Origin: Actinorhabdospora filicis
GTDB taxonomy: Bacteria; Actinomycetota; Actinomycetes; Mycobacteriales; Micromonosporaceae
DNA length: 64,000 bases
Assembly: GCF_030269765.1 (NCBI RefSeq)
Contig: NZ_BSTX01000004.1
Span: forward strand, 256,990 to 320,989
Reading direction: 5' to 3'
The notes under the pieces were generated by a model. That model searched no databases. It saw only the letters and a list, made by a program, of their open reading frames with translations, and was not told the origin of the DNA. The translations under genes and the position numbers were made by a program. Position 1 is the first letter of the stretch. Each line of letters begins with the position of its first letter. Positions 33,327 through 42,273 of the stretch are shown one piece after another.

Positions 33327-34772
33327 CTAGGGTTTCCGGACGCGCAGGAGGGCGATCACGGTGAGCGCCCCGGCGGCGGCCAGGGCGGCGGTCGCCCACG
33401 AGACGGCGTGCCAGGCATCGGTCAGGGCACCGGTAAGGGCGGGCTCGGCCTTGCCGGAGACCGCGCGGGCGGCGGCCTCGGGGTCCCCGGCCCGTGCGGT
33501 CAGCGCGATGAGGACCGCGCCGAAAGCGGACATGACCAGCGCGTTGCCCGCGCCGCGGATCGTCCCGAGCAGGCCGGAGGCCATGCCCACGCGGTCCGGC
33601 GAGACGCGGCCCATGGCCTGCGCGTCGATCATCCCGGCGGCCAGGCCGTTGCCCGCGCCGATCAGCGCGAGCGGGCCGAGCAGGCCCGTCAGGTCCGCCG
33701 ACAGCGTGGTCAGCCAGGCGTTCCCCCCGGCGATGGCCAGCAGCGCGACGCCGATGAGCGCCCTCGCCGGGACCCCCTTGTTGATCAAGAAGGCCGCGAT
33801 CTGCGGCACCACCAGGATCGGGACGGTCATCATGAGCATCATCAGCCCGGCCGTGCGCGGGCTGACGCCCCCGGCGCCCTGGAGGTAGCCGGGCAGGCTC
33901 ACCAGCAGCCCCGACACACCCACCGCGAGGGTGACGGCGGCCAGCAGCCAGCCGAGGAAGCCCCGGTCCCGCAGCAGCGCCAGGTCCAGCACGGGTGTCT
34001 TCACCTTGCGCTCGATGAGGACGAACGCGGCCAGCAGCGCCAGCGCCGCCGCGCCGACGGTGAGCGGGACGGCGTCCGTCCACGCGCTCTTGGCGCCCTG
34101 CGTCACGCCGTACATGAGCGCGGCCAGGCCCGCGACGAACGTGGCGACGCCCGCCTTGTCGATGCGGGGGCGGCCCTCGCGGCGTCCGGGGGCCATGAAG
34201 AGGGTCCCGGTGAGCATGGCGGCGGCGACCACCGCGAACAGCGCGAAGGTGAGCCGCCAGTCGAGGAGCTCGACGAGCAGCCCGGACAGCGTCGGGCCGA
34301 CCGCCATGCCGACGCCCGCGATGGTGCCCATGGCCGCGAAGGCGCGGTTGCGGGCCCGGCCGGTGAAGGTCTGCGCGAGGATCGCCGCGCCCGTGGTCAT
34401 CACCGCGCCGCCGCCGACGCCGGAGACGACCCGGGCGACGTCCAGGGCCAGGATCGTGGGCGCGGCGGCGGACAGCGTCACGCCCACCAGGTAGACCGAC
34501 AGGCCGGCGACGAAGACCCGGCGACGGCCGAACAGGTCGCCCAGCGAGCCCGCGACCAGGCCGAAGGAGGCCACCGCGAGGAAGTAGCCGGAGACGACCC
34601 ACTGGAGCGAGGCGCCCGCCGCGTTCAGGTCGGCGCCGATGCGCGGCATGGCGACGGTGGTGCCGGACATGAGCATCGGGAGCGTGAGGAAGCCCGCGAG
34701 GACGACGGTGAGGGTGACCGCGGGGGACGGGCGCAGCCGGGGGATCGGGATGGGGATCGAGGGGTTCGTCAT
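33327..34772 (-). CDS. MFS drug-type exporter (EmrB/QacA family, about 14 helices)
   Basis: A 481-aa membrane protein. Seen: the first-helix sequence ending MSGTTVAMPRIGADL, motif A GSLGDLFGRRRVFVAG, motif C-like AGVGMAVGPTLSGLL, and a long middle loop of basic residues. Such proteins extrude hydrophobic or cationic compounds using the proton gradient. The gene lies 61 bases behind a TetR gene on the same strand but has its own TAGCGT box 7 bases before ATG 34772. Regulation by the TetR protein is likely. Confidence 0.88.
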   Translation of the reverse strand: MTNPSIPIPIPRLRPSPAVTLTVVLAGFLTLPMLMSGTTVAMPRIGADLNAAGASLQWVVSGYFLAVASFGLVAGSLGDLFGRRRVFVAGLSVYLVGVTLSAAAPTILALDVARVVSGVGGGAVMTTGAAILAQTFTGRARNRAFAAMGTIAGVGMAVGPTLSGLLVELLDWRLTFALFAVVAAAMLTGTLFMAPGRREGRPRIDKAGVATFVAGLAALMYGVTQGAKSAWTDAVPLTVGAAALALLAAFVLIERKVKTPVLDLALLRDRGFLGWLLAAVTLAVGVSGLLVSLPGYLQGAGGVSPRTAGLMMLMMTVPILVVPQIAAFLINKGVPARALIGVALLAIAGGNAWLTTLSADLTGLLGPLALIGAGNGLAAGMIDAQAMGRVSPDRVGMASGLLGTIRGAGNALVMSAFGAVLIALTARAGDPEAAARAVSGKAEPALTGALTDAWHAVSWATAALAAAGALTVIALLRVRKP

Positions 34773-34833
34773 GGAGGCGACGCTAGGACCTCAATATTGG
34801 TTCAGGTCAAAGCGATGTGACGGTGAACATGGG

Positions 34834-35424
34834 TCAGCCCAGGATCGCGTTGACCAGGCGGTCGACCTGGCCGTCCAGTGCATCCCACGGCAGGCCCGGC
34901 TCGTTGATGCGCAGCGAGACCGCGCCCAGGACCGCCGAACGCAGATCGAGGGCCGCGGCGACCGGGTCGGTGCGCGTGCAGGGGTGGACGGCGTCGACCA
35001 GGCGCTCGAACATCGCGGCCTTGAAGGGCATGGCGGGGCTCGTGCGGCTCTCGTGCATGACCTTGGTGAGGCCCGGATTCGCCAGGGCCCAGGCGGCCAT
35101 GGCCTTGAGGCGGACGCGGAGGGCCTGGCGGGGTCCGGGGGCCTCGGCTCGGGCGGCTTCTTCGAGCCGCGCGTCCACCGCCGCCGACATGTCGGCGTGG
35201 CAGCGGGTCATCGCGGCGATGACGAGGGCGTCGCGGTCGGGGAAGTGCAGGTAGACCGAGGTCGGGGAGATGCCCAGGGCCTTGGCGACCGCGCGCAGCG
35301 ACATCGCCTCGTCGTCGCCGAGCTCGGCGAGCATCGCGGCGGCGGCGGCGACGATCTCCTCGCGGAGCAGGTCGCCGTGCCCCCGGGCGTTGGGGCGGCG
35401 GGTCGGGCGCTCGGGTGCGGTCAC
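34834..35424 (-). CDS. TetR-family regulator
   Basis: A 196-aa protein with an N-terminal TetR helix-turn-helix: LREEIVAAAAAMLAELGDDEAMSLRAVAKALGISPTSVYLHFPDRDALV. The C-terminal ligand/dimer domain is of the WHG type (RLKAMAAWALANPGLTKVM...). GTG 35424 stands 6 bases after TAGAAT, so the mRNA is probably leaderless. It probably controls the MFS gene downstream and the divergent GlcG-like gene; a perfect 18-base palindrome lies between the divergent starts (35479-35496). Confidence 0.9.
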   Translation of the reverse strand: MTAPERPTRRPNARGHGDLLREEIVAAAAAMLAELGDDEAMSLRAVAKALGISPTSVYLHFPDRDALVIAAMTRCHADMSAAVDARLEEAARAEAPGPRQALRVRLKAMAAWALANPGLTKVMHESRTSPAMPFKAAMFERLVDAVHPCTRTDPVAAALDLRSAVLGAVSLRINEPGLPWDALDGQVDRLVNAILG

Positions 35425-35478
35425 GGGGTGATTCTAGTGCTTGCCGGACGGGCGTCCTTGAGAGTACGGTCGTTCATT

Positions 35479-35496
35479 AGTGGACAGGTGTCCACT
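35479..35496. promoter_or_regulatory. Palindromic operator of the TetR regulator
   Basis: AGTGGACA-GG-TGTCCACT, a perfect inverted repeat of 8 bases with a 2-base centre, 55 bases from the TetR start and 22 bases before the GlcG-like start. Position and form fit a TetR-family operator. Confidence 0.75.
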
Positions 35497-35517
35497 GAAC
35501 ATTGTGGAGGATGCGCG

Positions 35518-35955
35518 ATGACTCTGACCCCTGCCCCGACCATGACCCAGGACGAGGTCTCGGCCGCGATCGCCCGCGCGCAGGCGAGGGCGGTGGAGCT
35601 GGGCGCGCGCGTGTCCGTGGCCGTCGTGGACGCGGGCGGGCACGTGCGGGGCCTGTCGCGGATGGCGGGCGCGGCTCCGCTGTCGGCGCGGGTCGCCGAG
35701 GCGAAGGCGGCGAGCGCGGCCCTCGTCGGCCGCGACGGGGACGGGCTGCGCGCGATGCAGGAGGCGTGGCCCGCGCTGTTCGCGGGACTGGGCGAGGTCG
35801 CGGGCCGCCCGATCGTGGCGGGCGCGGGGATCAGGTTGCTGCGGGAGGGTGACGCGGGCGGGGACGGGCCGGGTGGGGAGATCGTGGGCGCGATCGCGGT
35901 GAGCGGAGGCGCGCCGGAGGTGGACGAGGAGTGCGCGGCGGTGGGGGTGGGGTAG
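35518..35955 (+). CDS. GlcG/HbpS-like protein
   Basis: A 145-aa protein with the domain shared by GlcG and the Streptomyces haem-binding protein HbpS: MTQDEVSAAIARAQARAVELGARVSVAVVDAGGHVRGLSRM, then SARVAEAKAASAALVGRDG, and the C-terminal GEIVGAIAVSGG. HbpS acts in redox/haem sensing; the function of GlcG is unclear. No signal peptide is seen. ATG 35518 follows GGAGG. It is divergent from the TetR gene and probably repressed by it. Confidence 0.82.
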   Translation: MTLTPAPTMTQDEVSAAIARAQARAVELGARVSVAVVDAGGHVRGLSRMAGAAPLSARVAEAKAASAALVGRDGDGLRAMQEAWPALFAGLGEVAGRPIVAGAGIRLLREGDAGGDGPGGEIVGAIAVSGGAPEVDEECAAVGVG

Positions 35956-36290
35956 CGCTTGGGTGGATGGAAGGGAGTGGGGCCGGGAGACGCCATGAGC
36001 CGGGGGTGCACTCGTGCGCACGGCCTTCGCGGAGGCTGCGGGCTTGTCGCGTCACCGCTCGCCACAACGTGGGGTGCGGCGTGCTCGCCGATCTCCGTGA
36101 CCGCGAGTTCGGCCTGGCTCGCAGGGCCTTCGCCGGTGCCGTTCTCGTCCCCGGGCCTCGTCGCCGGCCCTGGCCCGTGCCGATGGCCACCTCGGGCGAG
36201 GGCCTGGGTCGGTGAAAGGCCGCGCGAACGCCGTTGTCCGCGCGGCCCGTTCCCCGCTCGCCCGGCCCACCCGCCGGGTGAGCGCGGGTC
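35956..36290. other. Intergenic region with one hairpin
   Basis: No gene seen. A stem GGCCGCGCG (36218-36226) with CGCGCGGCC (36239-36247) around a 12-base loop may end transcription of the minus-strand serine hydrolase gene. Confidence 0.5.
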
Positions 36291-37412
36291 CTACTCGGCG
36301 GTCTCGCCGCCGAAGATCTCCGTGATGAGGCGTCCCACCGCTTCCTGGAAGGTCGTGCTGAGCGACAGTCCGGCGTCGTCGACGTAGTTCAGCGAGGCGG
36401 TCATCGTGGTGCGGCCGTCGGGGGTGGCGTACATCAAGGCGGCGTGCCCGGCGATGCCGCCGTTGTGGGTGATGACGGTGCCGCCGCCGTCGACGGGCTG
36501 GATCATGACGCCGAGGCCGTAGGGGACCTTGGGGTGGGGCGTGAACATCTCTTCCATGAGTTCCCGGGGCAGCAGCTTGCCGGTGACCAGGGCGGTGATG
36601 AAGCGGTGCAGGTCGCGGGTCGTGGAGATCATGTCGCCGCCGGCCGAGATCCAGGAGGGGTTCTGGCGGCTCACGTCGGTGGTCTGCTCCACACCGTCCA
36701 CGTCGTAGCGGTAGTAGGCGTGGGCGTAGGGCTCGGGAAGGTCGGTGGCGGTGCCGGGGACGATGGTGCCGGTCAGGGCCAGGGGGTCGAGGACGCGGCG
36801 GTGGGTCTCCTCGGCGATGGGGCGGCCGGTGAGGCGCTCGACGAGGAGGCGGGCCAGGACGTAGTTGGTGTTGGCGTAGCTCCAGTCGGCGCCGGGCTCG
36901 AAGCGGGCGGGGCGGGCCAGGGCGAAGCGGACGAGCTCGTCGTCGGTGTAGGTCCGGAAGCGGTTCTCGACCCAGGCCCGGCCGCTCCAGTCGATGCCGG
37001 GGGTGACGGTGCCGTCCTCGAAGTACTCGCCGGTGAAGTTGAAGAGGCCGCTGGTGTGCTGGAGGATCATCCGGACGGTGATGCGGCGGTCGAGGCCGAA
37101 CTCCGGCAGGTGATCGGCGAGCACGTCCTCAAGTCCGACACGGCCTTCGGCCACGAGCTGGAGCACCAGGACGGCGGTGAAGGTCTTGGTGTTGCTGCCG
37201 ATGCGGAAGTGGCCCTCGGTCGAAGGAGCCTCCGTGCCGCCCAGTTCGGCGAGTCCGGCGCTGCCGGTCCATTCGCCGCGCTCGTCGTTGACGCGCATGT
37301 GGATGCCGGTGAAGCCCTTGGCGGCGATCTCCTCAATGGCCTGCTGCAATTCGGGACGCTCGACGCGCTCGCGGGTGGTGAAGGTGGTGGGGAAGTCCTT
37401 GTCCTCAGTCAT
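36291..37412 (-). CDS. Serine hydrolase (class C beta-lactamase / penicillin-binding fold)
   Basis: A 373-aa protein of the serine beta-lactamase-like family. The catalytic Ser-x-x-Lys is SNTK (Ser73, Lys76) in FRIGSNTKTFTA, the Tyr-x-Asn is in WSYANTNY, and the third motif is THNGGIAG (HNGG). Members are DD-peptidases, esterases or amidases. Unusually, there is no signal peptide or lipobox at the N-terminus, so a cytoplasmic esterase role is as likely as a cell-wall role. It is monocistronic. Confidence 0.88.
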   Translation of the reverse strand: MTEDKDFPTTFTTRERVERPELQQAIEEIAAKGFTGIHMRVNDERGEWTGSAGLAELGGTEAPSTEGHFRIGSNTKTFTAVLVLQLVAEGRVGLEDVLADHLPEFGLDRRITVRMILQHTSGLFNFTGEYFEDGTVTPGIDWSGRAWVENRFRTYTDDELVRFALARPARFEPGADWSYANTNYVLARLLVERLTGRPIAEETHRRVLDPLALTGTIVPGTATDLPEPYAHAYYRYDVDGVEQTTDVSRQNPSWISAGGDMISTTRDLHRFITALVTGKLLPRELMEEMFTPHPKVPYGLGVMIQPVDGGGTVITHNGGIAGHAALMYATPDGRTTMTASLNYVDDAGLSLSTTFQEAVGRLITEIFGGETAE

Positions 37413-37487
37413 GCGGCAAGCTTCGGCGGGCCCGCTGTCACCGGGCTGTCTCCGCGCCTACACGCCCGCTGACATGGCCGGACGTCG

Positions 37488-38270
37488 CTAGAGCATGCGC
37501 GCCACGTGCAGCGCGGCCGGTTCGGCGAGGCGTTCGCGCAGGCGCTCGAAGAGCTCCACCGCGCGGGTGGCCGGCCAGTCGTCCGGGAGCAGCTCCTTCG
37601 GGAGGCCCGGGTCGAGGTAGGGGAGGCGGCGCCAGGCGTCGACGGCGGTGACCCAGTGGGCGAAGGCGTCGGCGGGTTCCGGGGACGCCTCCGGGGTCTC
37701 GTGGGCGGCGATCCACTCCTCGTACATCGCGCGCAGGGCGTCCAGGTCCCACCAGCGGGCGACCTCGGTGCGCAGGTCGGCGGGGCCGAGGTGGTCGGAG
37801 CGGAAGAGGGAGGCGTAGCCGTCGAGCCCGGCGCGGCGGAGGGTCTCGGCGGCGGCGCCGGCCACGTGCGCGGGGGCGATCCAGACGCCGGAGGCGGCCA
37901 CGCCGAAACCGAGCCAGGTGAGCTTCGAGCGGAGGGTGTGCCGCTTGGTGCGCTGGGACTCCGGCACCGAGAACACGCACAGGACCCAGCCGTCGGCGAC
38001 CCCGGCCTCGGGGTGGCCGAAGATGCGGCCGTCGCCCTCCTCCAGGACCTCCCGGCCCCAGGTGGTGAGGGCGTAACCGGCGGAGTCGGCGACCCGGGCG
38101 GGTTCGATGACGCCACGGCGTTTCAGGCGCGAGACGGCCGAGCGGACGGCGGGCTCGTCGACGCCGAGGGAGCTCATCAGCCGGATGAGACCGGCCACGG
38201 GGAGGGCGCCGCCGCTGTCGCGGGCGTAGAGCCCGTAGACGGTGACGATCAGGGAGCGAGGGGTCGCCAT
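37488..38270 (-). CDS. PaaX-family transcription regulator
   Basis: A 260-aa protein of the PaaX family, repressors first known from phenylacetyl-CoA degradation. Seen: the N-terminal winged-helix region (PRSLIVTVYGLYARDSGGALPVAGLIRLMSSLGVDEPAVRSAVSRLKRRGVIEP), the middle FSVPESQRTKRHTLRSKLTWLGFGVAASGVWIAP, and the C-terminal YASLFRSDHL. The ATG at 38270 lies 6 bases after TATCTT (leaderless prediction); a longer ORF start is discounted. Divergent from the aryl-CoA ligase-like gene, which it probably controls with an acyl-CoA as signal. Confidence 0.9.
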   Translation of the reverse strand: MATPRSLIVTVYGLYARDSGGALPVAGLIRLMSSLGVDEPAVRSAVSRLKRRGVIEPARVADSAGYALTTWGREVLEEGDGRIFGHPEAGVADGWVLCVFSVPESQRTKRHTLRSKLTWLGFGVAASGVWIAPAHVAGAAAETLRRAGLDGYASLFRSDHLGPADLRTEVARWWDLDALRAMYEEWIAAHETPEASPEPADAFAHWVTAVDAWRRLPYLDPGLPKELLPDDWPATRAVELFERLRERLAEPAALHVARML

Positions 38271-38380
38271 CCGGCAAAGATATGCCTTTTCGATGACGAC
38301 CGTCGCGGGGATACCCCATCGGGCCCGAAAACCGGGATACTGCGAGGGACTGACCACTGAGGACCCAGTGGAGGGACGCG

Positions 38381-39961
38381 ATGCCACCGACGCCACCGTC
38401 GCCTACTTCATCAGCACACGTGGACACCTTCGCGCGCGACAACCTCCCGCCGCGCGAGCTGTGGCCGCACATGCCCTACGAGCTGCCCGAGCTCGCCTAC
38501 CCGCCCCGGCTGAACTGCGCGCACGCGCTGCTGGACGCCGTGATCGCACGTCACGGCGCCGGGCGGCCCTGCGTCCTGACCCCCGGCGACGCCTGGACCT
38601 ACGGCGATCTGCTGGACCGCGCCAACCGCCTGGCGAACGTGCTCACCGGCGACCTGGGCGTGGTCCCCGGCAACCGGGTGCTGCTGCGCGCCCCGAACAA
38701 CCCGTGGCTGGTGGCCTGCTGGTTCGCCGTCCTGAAGGCGGGCGCGATCGCGGTGACCACGATGCCGCTGCTGAAGGAGGCCGAGCTGCGGGCCATCGGC
38801 GAGATCGCCCAGGTCGATCTGTCGCTTGTGGACGACCGTTTCGCCGCCGATCTGCTGTCGGCCGACATCTCGCCGGTGCACACCTTCGACGAGCTGCGCG
38901 ACCGCAGCGCCACCCGCTCGCCGGAGTTCGCCACCGTGGACACCGCCGCCGATGACGTGGCGCTGCTGGCCTTCACGTCCGGCACCACCGGGCGTCCCAA
39001 GGCCACCATGCACTTCCACCGCGACGTGCTGGCCAACGCCGACACCTTCTCCCGGCACATCCTCAAACCCCGGGCCACCGACCTGTTCATCGGCTCGCCG
39101 CCCCTGGGCTTCACCTTCGGCCTGGGCATGGAGGTGGTCTTCCCGATGCACGCGGGCGCGGCCACTCTGCTGCTGGAGAAGGGCACGCCGGACCTGCTGC
39201 TGCCCGCGATCGCCGAATTCGGCGCGACCGTGGTGGCCACCGCCCCCACCGCCTACCGGGCGATGCTCAAGGAGTTCCGCGAGCTGCCGAGCCTGCGCCG
39301 CTGCGTCTCGGCGGGCGAGCCGCTGCCCGAACCCACCTGGCACGACTGGCGCGCGGCCACCGGGATCCCGCTCATCGACGGGATCGGCGCCACCGAGATG
39401 CTGCACATCTTCATCTCGGCCGCCGACGCCGACATCCGGCCCGGCGCCACGGGCAAGGCGATTCCCGGCTACGAGGCGCGCATCGTCGGTGAGGACGGCG
39501 AACCGCTCCCGGACGGCGAGCTCGGGCGGCTGGCGGTGCGCGGCCCGACGGGCTGCCGCTACCTGGCCGATCCCCGGCAGGCCGACTACGTCCGCGGCGG
39601 CTGGAACCACACCGGCGACATCTACTCCCGCGACGCAGACGGCTACTTCTGGTACCACTCCAGGGGAGACGACATGATCATCTCCGCCGGGTACAACATC
39701 TCAGGCGCGGAGGTGGAGTGGGCGCTGCTGTCGCATCCGGCGGTGGCCGAGTGCGCGGTCGTGGGCGTGCCCGACGCCGAGCGGACCATGACCGTCAAGG
39801 CCTGCGTGGTCCTGCGTCCGGGCCTCACCGCGACCCCGGACGACCTGATCGCGCACTGCCGCGACCGCATCGCCGTCTACAAGCGACCGCGGGTGGTGGA
39901 GTTCCTGGACGCCCTGCCGCGCACCTCCACCGGGAAAGTGCAGCGCTTCAAACTCCGCTGA
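38381..39961 (+). CDS. Aminobenzoate-CoA ligase-like AMP-binding enzyme
   Basis: A 526-aa acyl-adenylate ligase. Seen: the P-loop TSGTTGRPK near residue 200, the acceptor-pocket region GFTFGLGMEVVFPMHAGA, the motif DGIGATEMLHIFIS, the hinge region WYHSRGDDMIISAGYNISG, and the C-terminal catalytic Lys in RTSTGKVQRF. The GATEMLHIFIS and FTFGLG patterns fit the 2-aminobenzoate-CoA ligase group. GTGGAGGG precedes ATG 38381. The adjacent PaaX gene supports an aryl- or acyl-CoA pathway, but the ring-attacking 2-aminobenzoyl-CoA monooxygenase is not in the window. Confidence 0.85.
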   Translation: MPPTPPSPTSSAHVDTFARDNLPPRELWPHMPYELPELAYPPRLNCAHALLDAVIARHGAGRPCVLTPGDAWTYGDLLDRANRLANVLTGDLGVVPGNRVLLRAPNNPWLVACWFAVLKAGAIAVTTMPLLKEAELRAIGEIAQVDLSLVDDRFAADLLSADISPVHTFDELRDRSATRSPEFATVDTAADDVALLAFTSGTTGRPKATMHFHRDVLANADTFSRHILKPRATDLFIGSPPLGFTFGLGMEVVFPMHAGAATLLLEKGTPDLLLPAIAEFGATVVATAPTAYRAMLKEFRELPSLRRCVSAGEPLPEPTWHDWRAATGIPLIDGIGATEMLHIFISAADADIRPGATGKAIPGYEARIVGEDGEPLPDGELGRLAVRGPTGCRYLADPRQADYVRGGWNHTGDIYSRDADGYFWYHSRGDDMIISAGYNISGAEVEWALLSHPAVAECAVVGVPDAERTMTVKACVVLRPGLTATPDDLIAHCRDRIAVYKRPRVVEFLDALPRTSTGKVQRFKLR

Positions 39962-39978
39962 TCGGGTACCTTGCGGCC

Positions 39979-40746
39979 ATGCGGAACGGAAAACGGCCGG
40001 TGGCCGTGGTCACCGGCGTGGGACGCCGCGCCGGCATCGGTGCGGCCCTCGTGGACAAGCTCGCCGCCACCGGCTGGGACATCGCGTTCAGCTACTGGCG
40101 TCCCTACGACGACCGGATGGAGTGGACCACCGCCGATGACGAGGCCCGCGACGCGATCGGCACGCGCCTGACCGCGCACGGCGCGAAGTGGCTGGCCGTG
40201 GAGTCCGATCTGTCCGATGTGGACGCCCCCGGGCGCCTGCTGGACGCCGCCGTCGCCGGGCTGGGACCGGTGCGCGCGCTGGTCATGGCGCACTGCGAGT
40301 CGGTCGACTCGTCCATCATGGACACCACCGTCGGCGCCTTCGACCGGCACTTCGCGGTCAACGCCCGCGCGGTCTGGCTGCTCATCAAGGCCTACGCCGA
40401 GCGCTACACCGAACCCCACGGCAGCGGCCGCATCGTCGCCCTCACCAGCGACCACACCGCCCACAACCTGCCCTATGGCGCGAGCAAGGGCGCGCTGGAC
40501 CGGATCGTGCTGGCCGCCGCGCGCGAACTGGCGCACCTGGGCGTCACCGCCAACGTCATCAACCCCGGCCCGGTCGACACCGGCTGGATGACCGACGAGA
40601 TCCGCAGGGCCGCGCTGGAGGCCACGCCCCTCGGGCGCGGCGGGCGTCCCGCCGACACCGCGAACCTGCTCGGGTTCCTGTGCTCGGAGGAGGGCGGCTG
40701 GATGAACGGCCAGCTGCTCATGAGCAACGGGGGCTTCGCGCCCTAA
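39979..40746 (+). CDS. Short-chain dehydrogenase/reductase (SDR)
   Basis: A 255-aa SDR. The nucleotide-binding motif is TGVGRRAGIG, a variant with extra residues as in enoyl-reductase-like SDRs. Other motifs: the Ser in ALTSDHTAHN, YGASK, and the C-terminal NGQLLMSNGG. No substrate can be named. ATG 39979 lies 6 bases after TACCTT, so it has its own leaderless promoter although it follows the ligase gene by only 17 bases. Confidence 0.85.
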   Translation: MRNGKRPVAVVTGVGRRAGIGAALVDKLAATGWDIAFSYWRPYDDRMEWTTADDEARDAIGTRLTAHGAKWLAVESDLSDVDAPGRLLDAAVAGLGPVRALVMAHCESVDSSIMDTTVGAFDRHFAVNARAVWLLIKAYAERYTEPHGSGRIVALTSDHTAHNLPYGASKGALDRIVLAAARELAHLGVTANVINPGPVDTGWMTDEIRRAALEATPLGRGGRPADTANLLGFLCSEEGGWMNGQLLMSNGGFAP

Positions 40747-40750
40747 AGGA

Positions 40751-41341
40751 TCAGTACTCCCACCACAGGAACCGCCGCACCCGCCGCACCCGCAGCGAGG
40801 ACGCCGTCAGCTGCCCGCTGAAGCGGAAGTGCAGCGGGCTCGGGCCGGTCTCGGAAGGATCGGTCTCGGCGGCGTTCTTGGCCGAGGAGGCGAACAGCTG
40901 GACGCCGTGGTCCTCGGCGGTGGCGTGCCGGGGCAGCACGATGGTGATGCCGCTGGCCTTGGCGTCCAGCTCGACCTCCACCAGCGTCTGCGGGATCACC
41001 GCGTGCGACATGTCGAGGCGGACCCCGCCCGCCTTCGCGCTGATCTTCAGCTTCCCCGGGACCAGCCAGCGGCCCCGCCGCTTCACCGCCGAGGCCATCG
41101 CCTTCAGCTCCAGCTCGGAGGCGGCGGCCACCGGCGCGCCCTGGGAACCTCGCTGCGGCAGGTCGGCCAGGATGGGCTCCAGGTCGCCGAAGGTCTTGGC
41201 CGCGTAGACCCGGTCCACGCGCTCGGCGAACTCGTCGAGTTCGAGGCGGCCCTCGGCGGTGCAGGCCTGGAGGTGGGCGATCACCGATTCGCGATCGGCG
41301 GTGGAGATACGCAGGTCGTGACGCTGGAGCTCGCCCGCCAT
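40751..41341 (-). CDS. DUF1707 (SHOCT-like) protein
   Basis: A 196-aa protein. The N-terminal DUF1707 domain has the pattern LRISTADRESVIAHLQACTAEGRLELDEFAERVDRVYAAKTFGDLEPILADLP. The rest is a beta-rich domain (VRLDMSHAVIPQTLVEVELDAKASGITIVLP) like the DUF2154/cell-wall-active-antibiotic response fold. It has no membrane segment. AAAGAGGG lies before ATG 41341. DUF1707 proteins are abundant in actinomycetes and of unknown function. Confidence 0.85.
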   Translation of the reverse strand: MAGELQRHDLRISTADRESVIAHLQACTAEGRLELDEFAERVDRVYAAKTFGDLEPILADLPQRGSQGAPVAAASELELKAMASAVKRRGRWLVPGKLKISAKAGGVRLDMSHAVIPQTLVEVELDAKASGITIVLPRHATAEDHGVQLFASSAKNAAETDPSETGPSPLHFRFSGQLTASSLRVRRVRRFLWWEY

Positions 41342-41427
41342 GGCGCACCCTCTTTCGATGTCGGGGTTTGGTGACATCTTAGTGACGTCATCAAGGTGGG
41401 GCCAGAGCCATAAAAAGGGGCAGAGCC

Positions 41428-42273
41428 TTAGAGCTCGCTCAGGAAGCTCTCGTGGGTGCCGGGGACGGTGACGGCGTAGGCGCCGCCGCGCAGGCCCGCC
41501 GCGACGGCGTCCCCGCCGGTGAGGCTGGCGGCGAGGTAGGCGGCCACGAAGGAGTCGCCCGCGCCGTTGGTGTCGGCGACCGGCCCGGGCGGGGCCACGG
41601 CCGGGTGCTCGCGCAGGCCGCCGCCGTCCAGGACGAGGCAGCCGTCCGCGCCCGACATCGCCACCACCGTCGCGCCCCTGATCGCGCGGATCTCGCGCAT
41701 GGCGGCCGCCGGGTCGGCGAGGTTCGCGGTGGAGACGAAGACCAGGCCGGCGCGCTCGGCGAAGCGCCGGTGGTAGGGGTCGCGGCCGTCCCAGTCGTGC
41801 AGGTCGGTGGACGAGGGCACGCCCAGCCGCGCGGCGGCGTCCAGCACCGGCAGCGCGTAGGAGGCGATCGACACGTGCACGTGCCGGGCCTTGGCCAGGT
41901 GCGGCAGGAAGAAGTCCTCCGGCAGGTCGCGGCCGGGATCGCGCGGGTCGTAGAAGGACATGCGGCGGCCCCCGGCGTCCACGAGGTTCACCGAGCGCGA
42001 GGTGCCCGCCGGGTTGGGCAGCCAGTGGAAGTCGAGGCCGCGCCGGGCGTAGGAGTCCAGGATCAGGCGGCCGTGGTCGTCCTCGCCGAGGAAGTCCAGG
42101 AAGGTGGTGGCCAGGCCCAGGGCGTGGCAGCCGAGGGCGACGCCGTTGCCGGTGTGCCCGACGTAGTCGGTGATGCCGGGGGCCATGACCGAGTCGCGGT
42201 AGGGGACGGGTAGCGCGTCGACGCCGACGATGGTGTCGACGCCGGTCAGCGCGACGACCAGGACGTCGCTCAC
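41428..42273 (-). CDS. PfkB-family carbohydrate kinase
   Basis: A 281-aa ribokinase-like protein with the PfkB signature DTNGAGDSFVAAYLA near residue 235 (catalytic Asp in GAGD), an N-terminal GHTGNGVALGCHALGLAT substrate region, and FLDFLGEDDHGR. It phosphorylates a sugar or nucleoside; the substrate is not defined. GTG 42273 overlaps the MarR stop as GTGA, so MarR and kinase are co-translated. Confidence 0.88.
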   Translation of the reverse strand: MSDVLVVALTGVDTIVGVDALPVPYRDSVMAPGITDYVGHTGNGVALGCHALGLATTFLDFLGEDDHGRLILDSYARRGLDFHWLPNPAGTSRSVNLVDAGGRRMSFYDPRDPGRDLPEDFFLPHLAKARHVHVSIASYALPVLDAAARLGVPSSTDLHDWDGRDPYHRRFAERAGLVFVSTANLADPAAAMREIRAIRGATVVAMSGADGCLVLDGGGLREHPAVAPPGPVADTNGAGDSFVAAYLAASLTGGDAVAAGLRGGAYAVTVPGTHESFLSEL

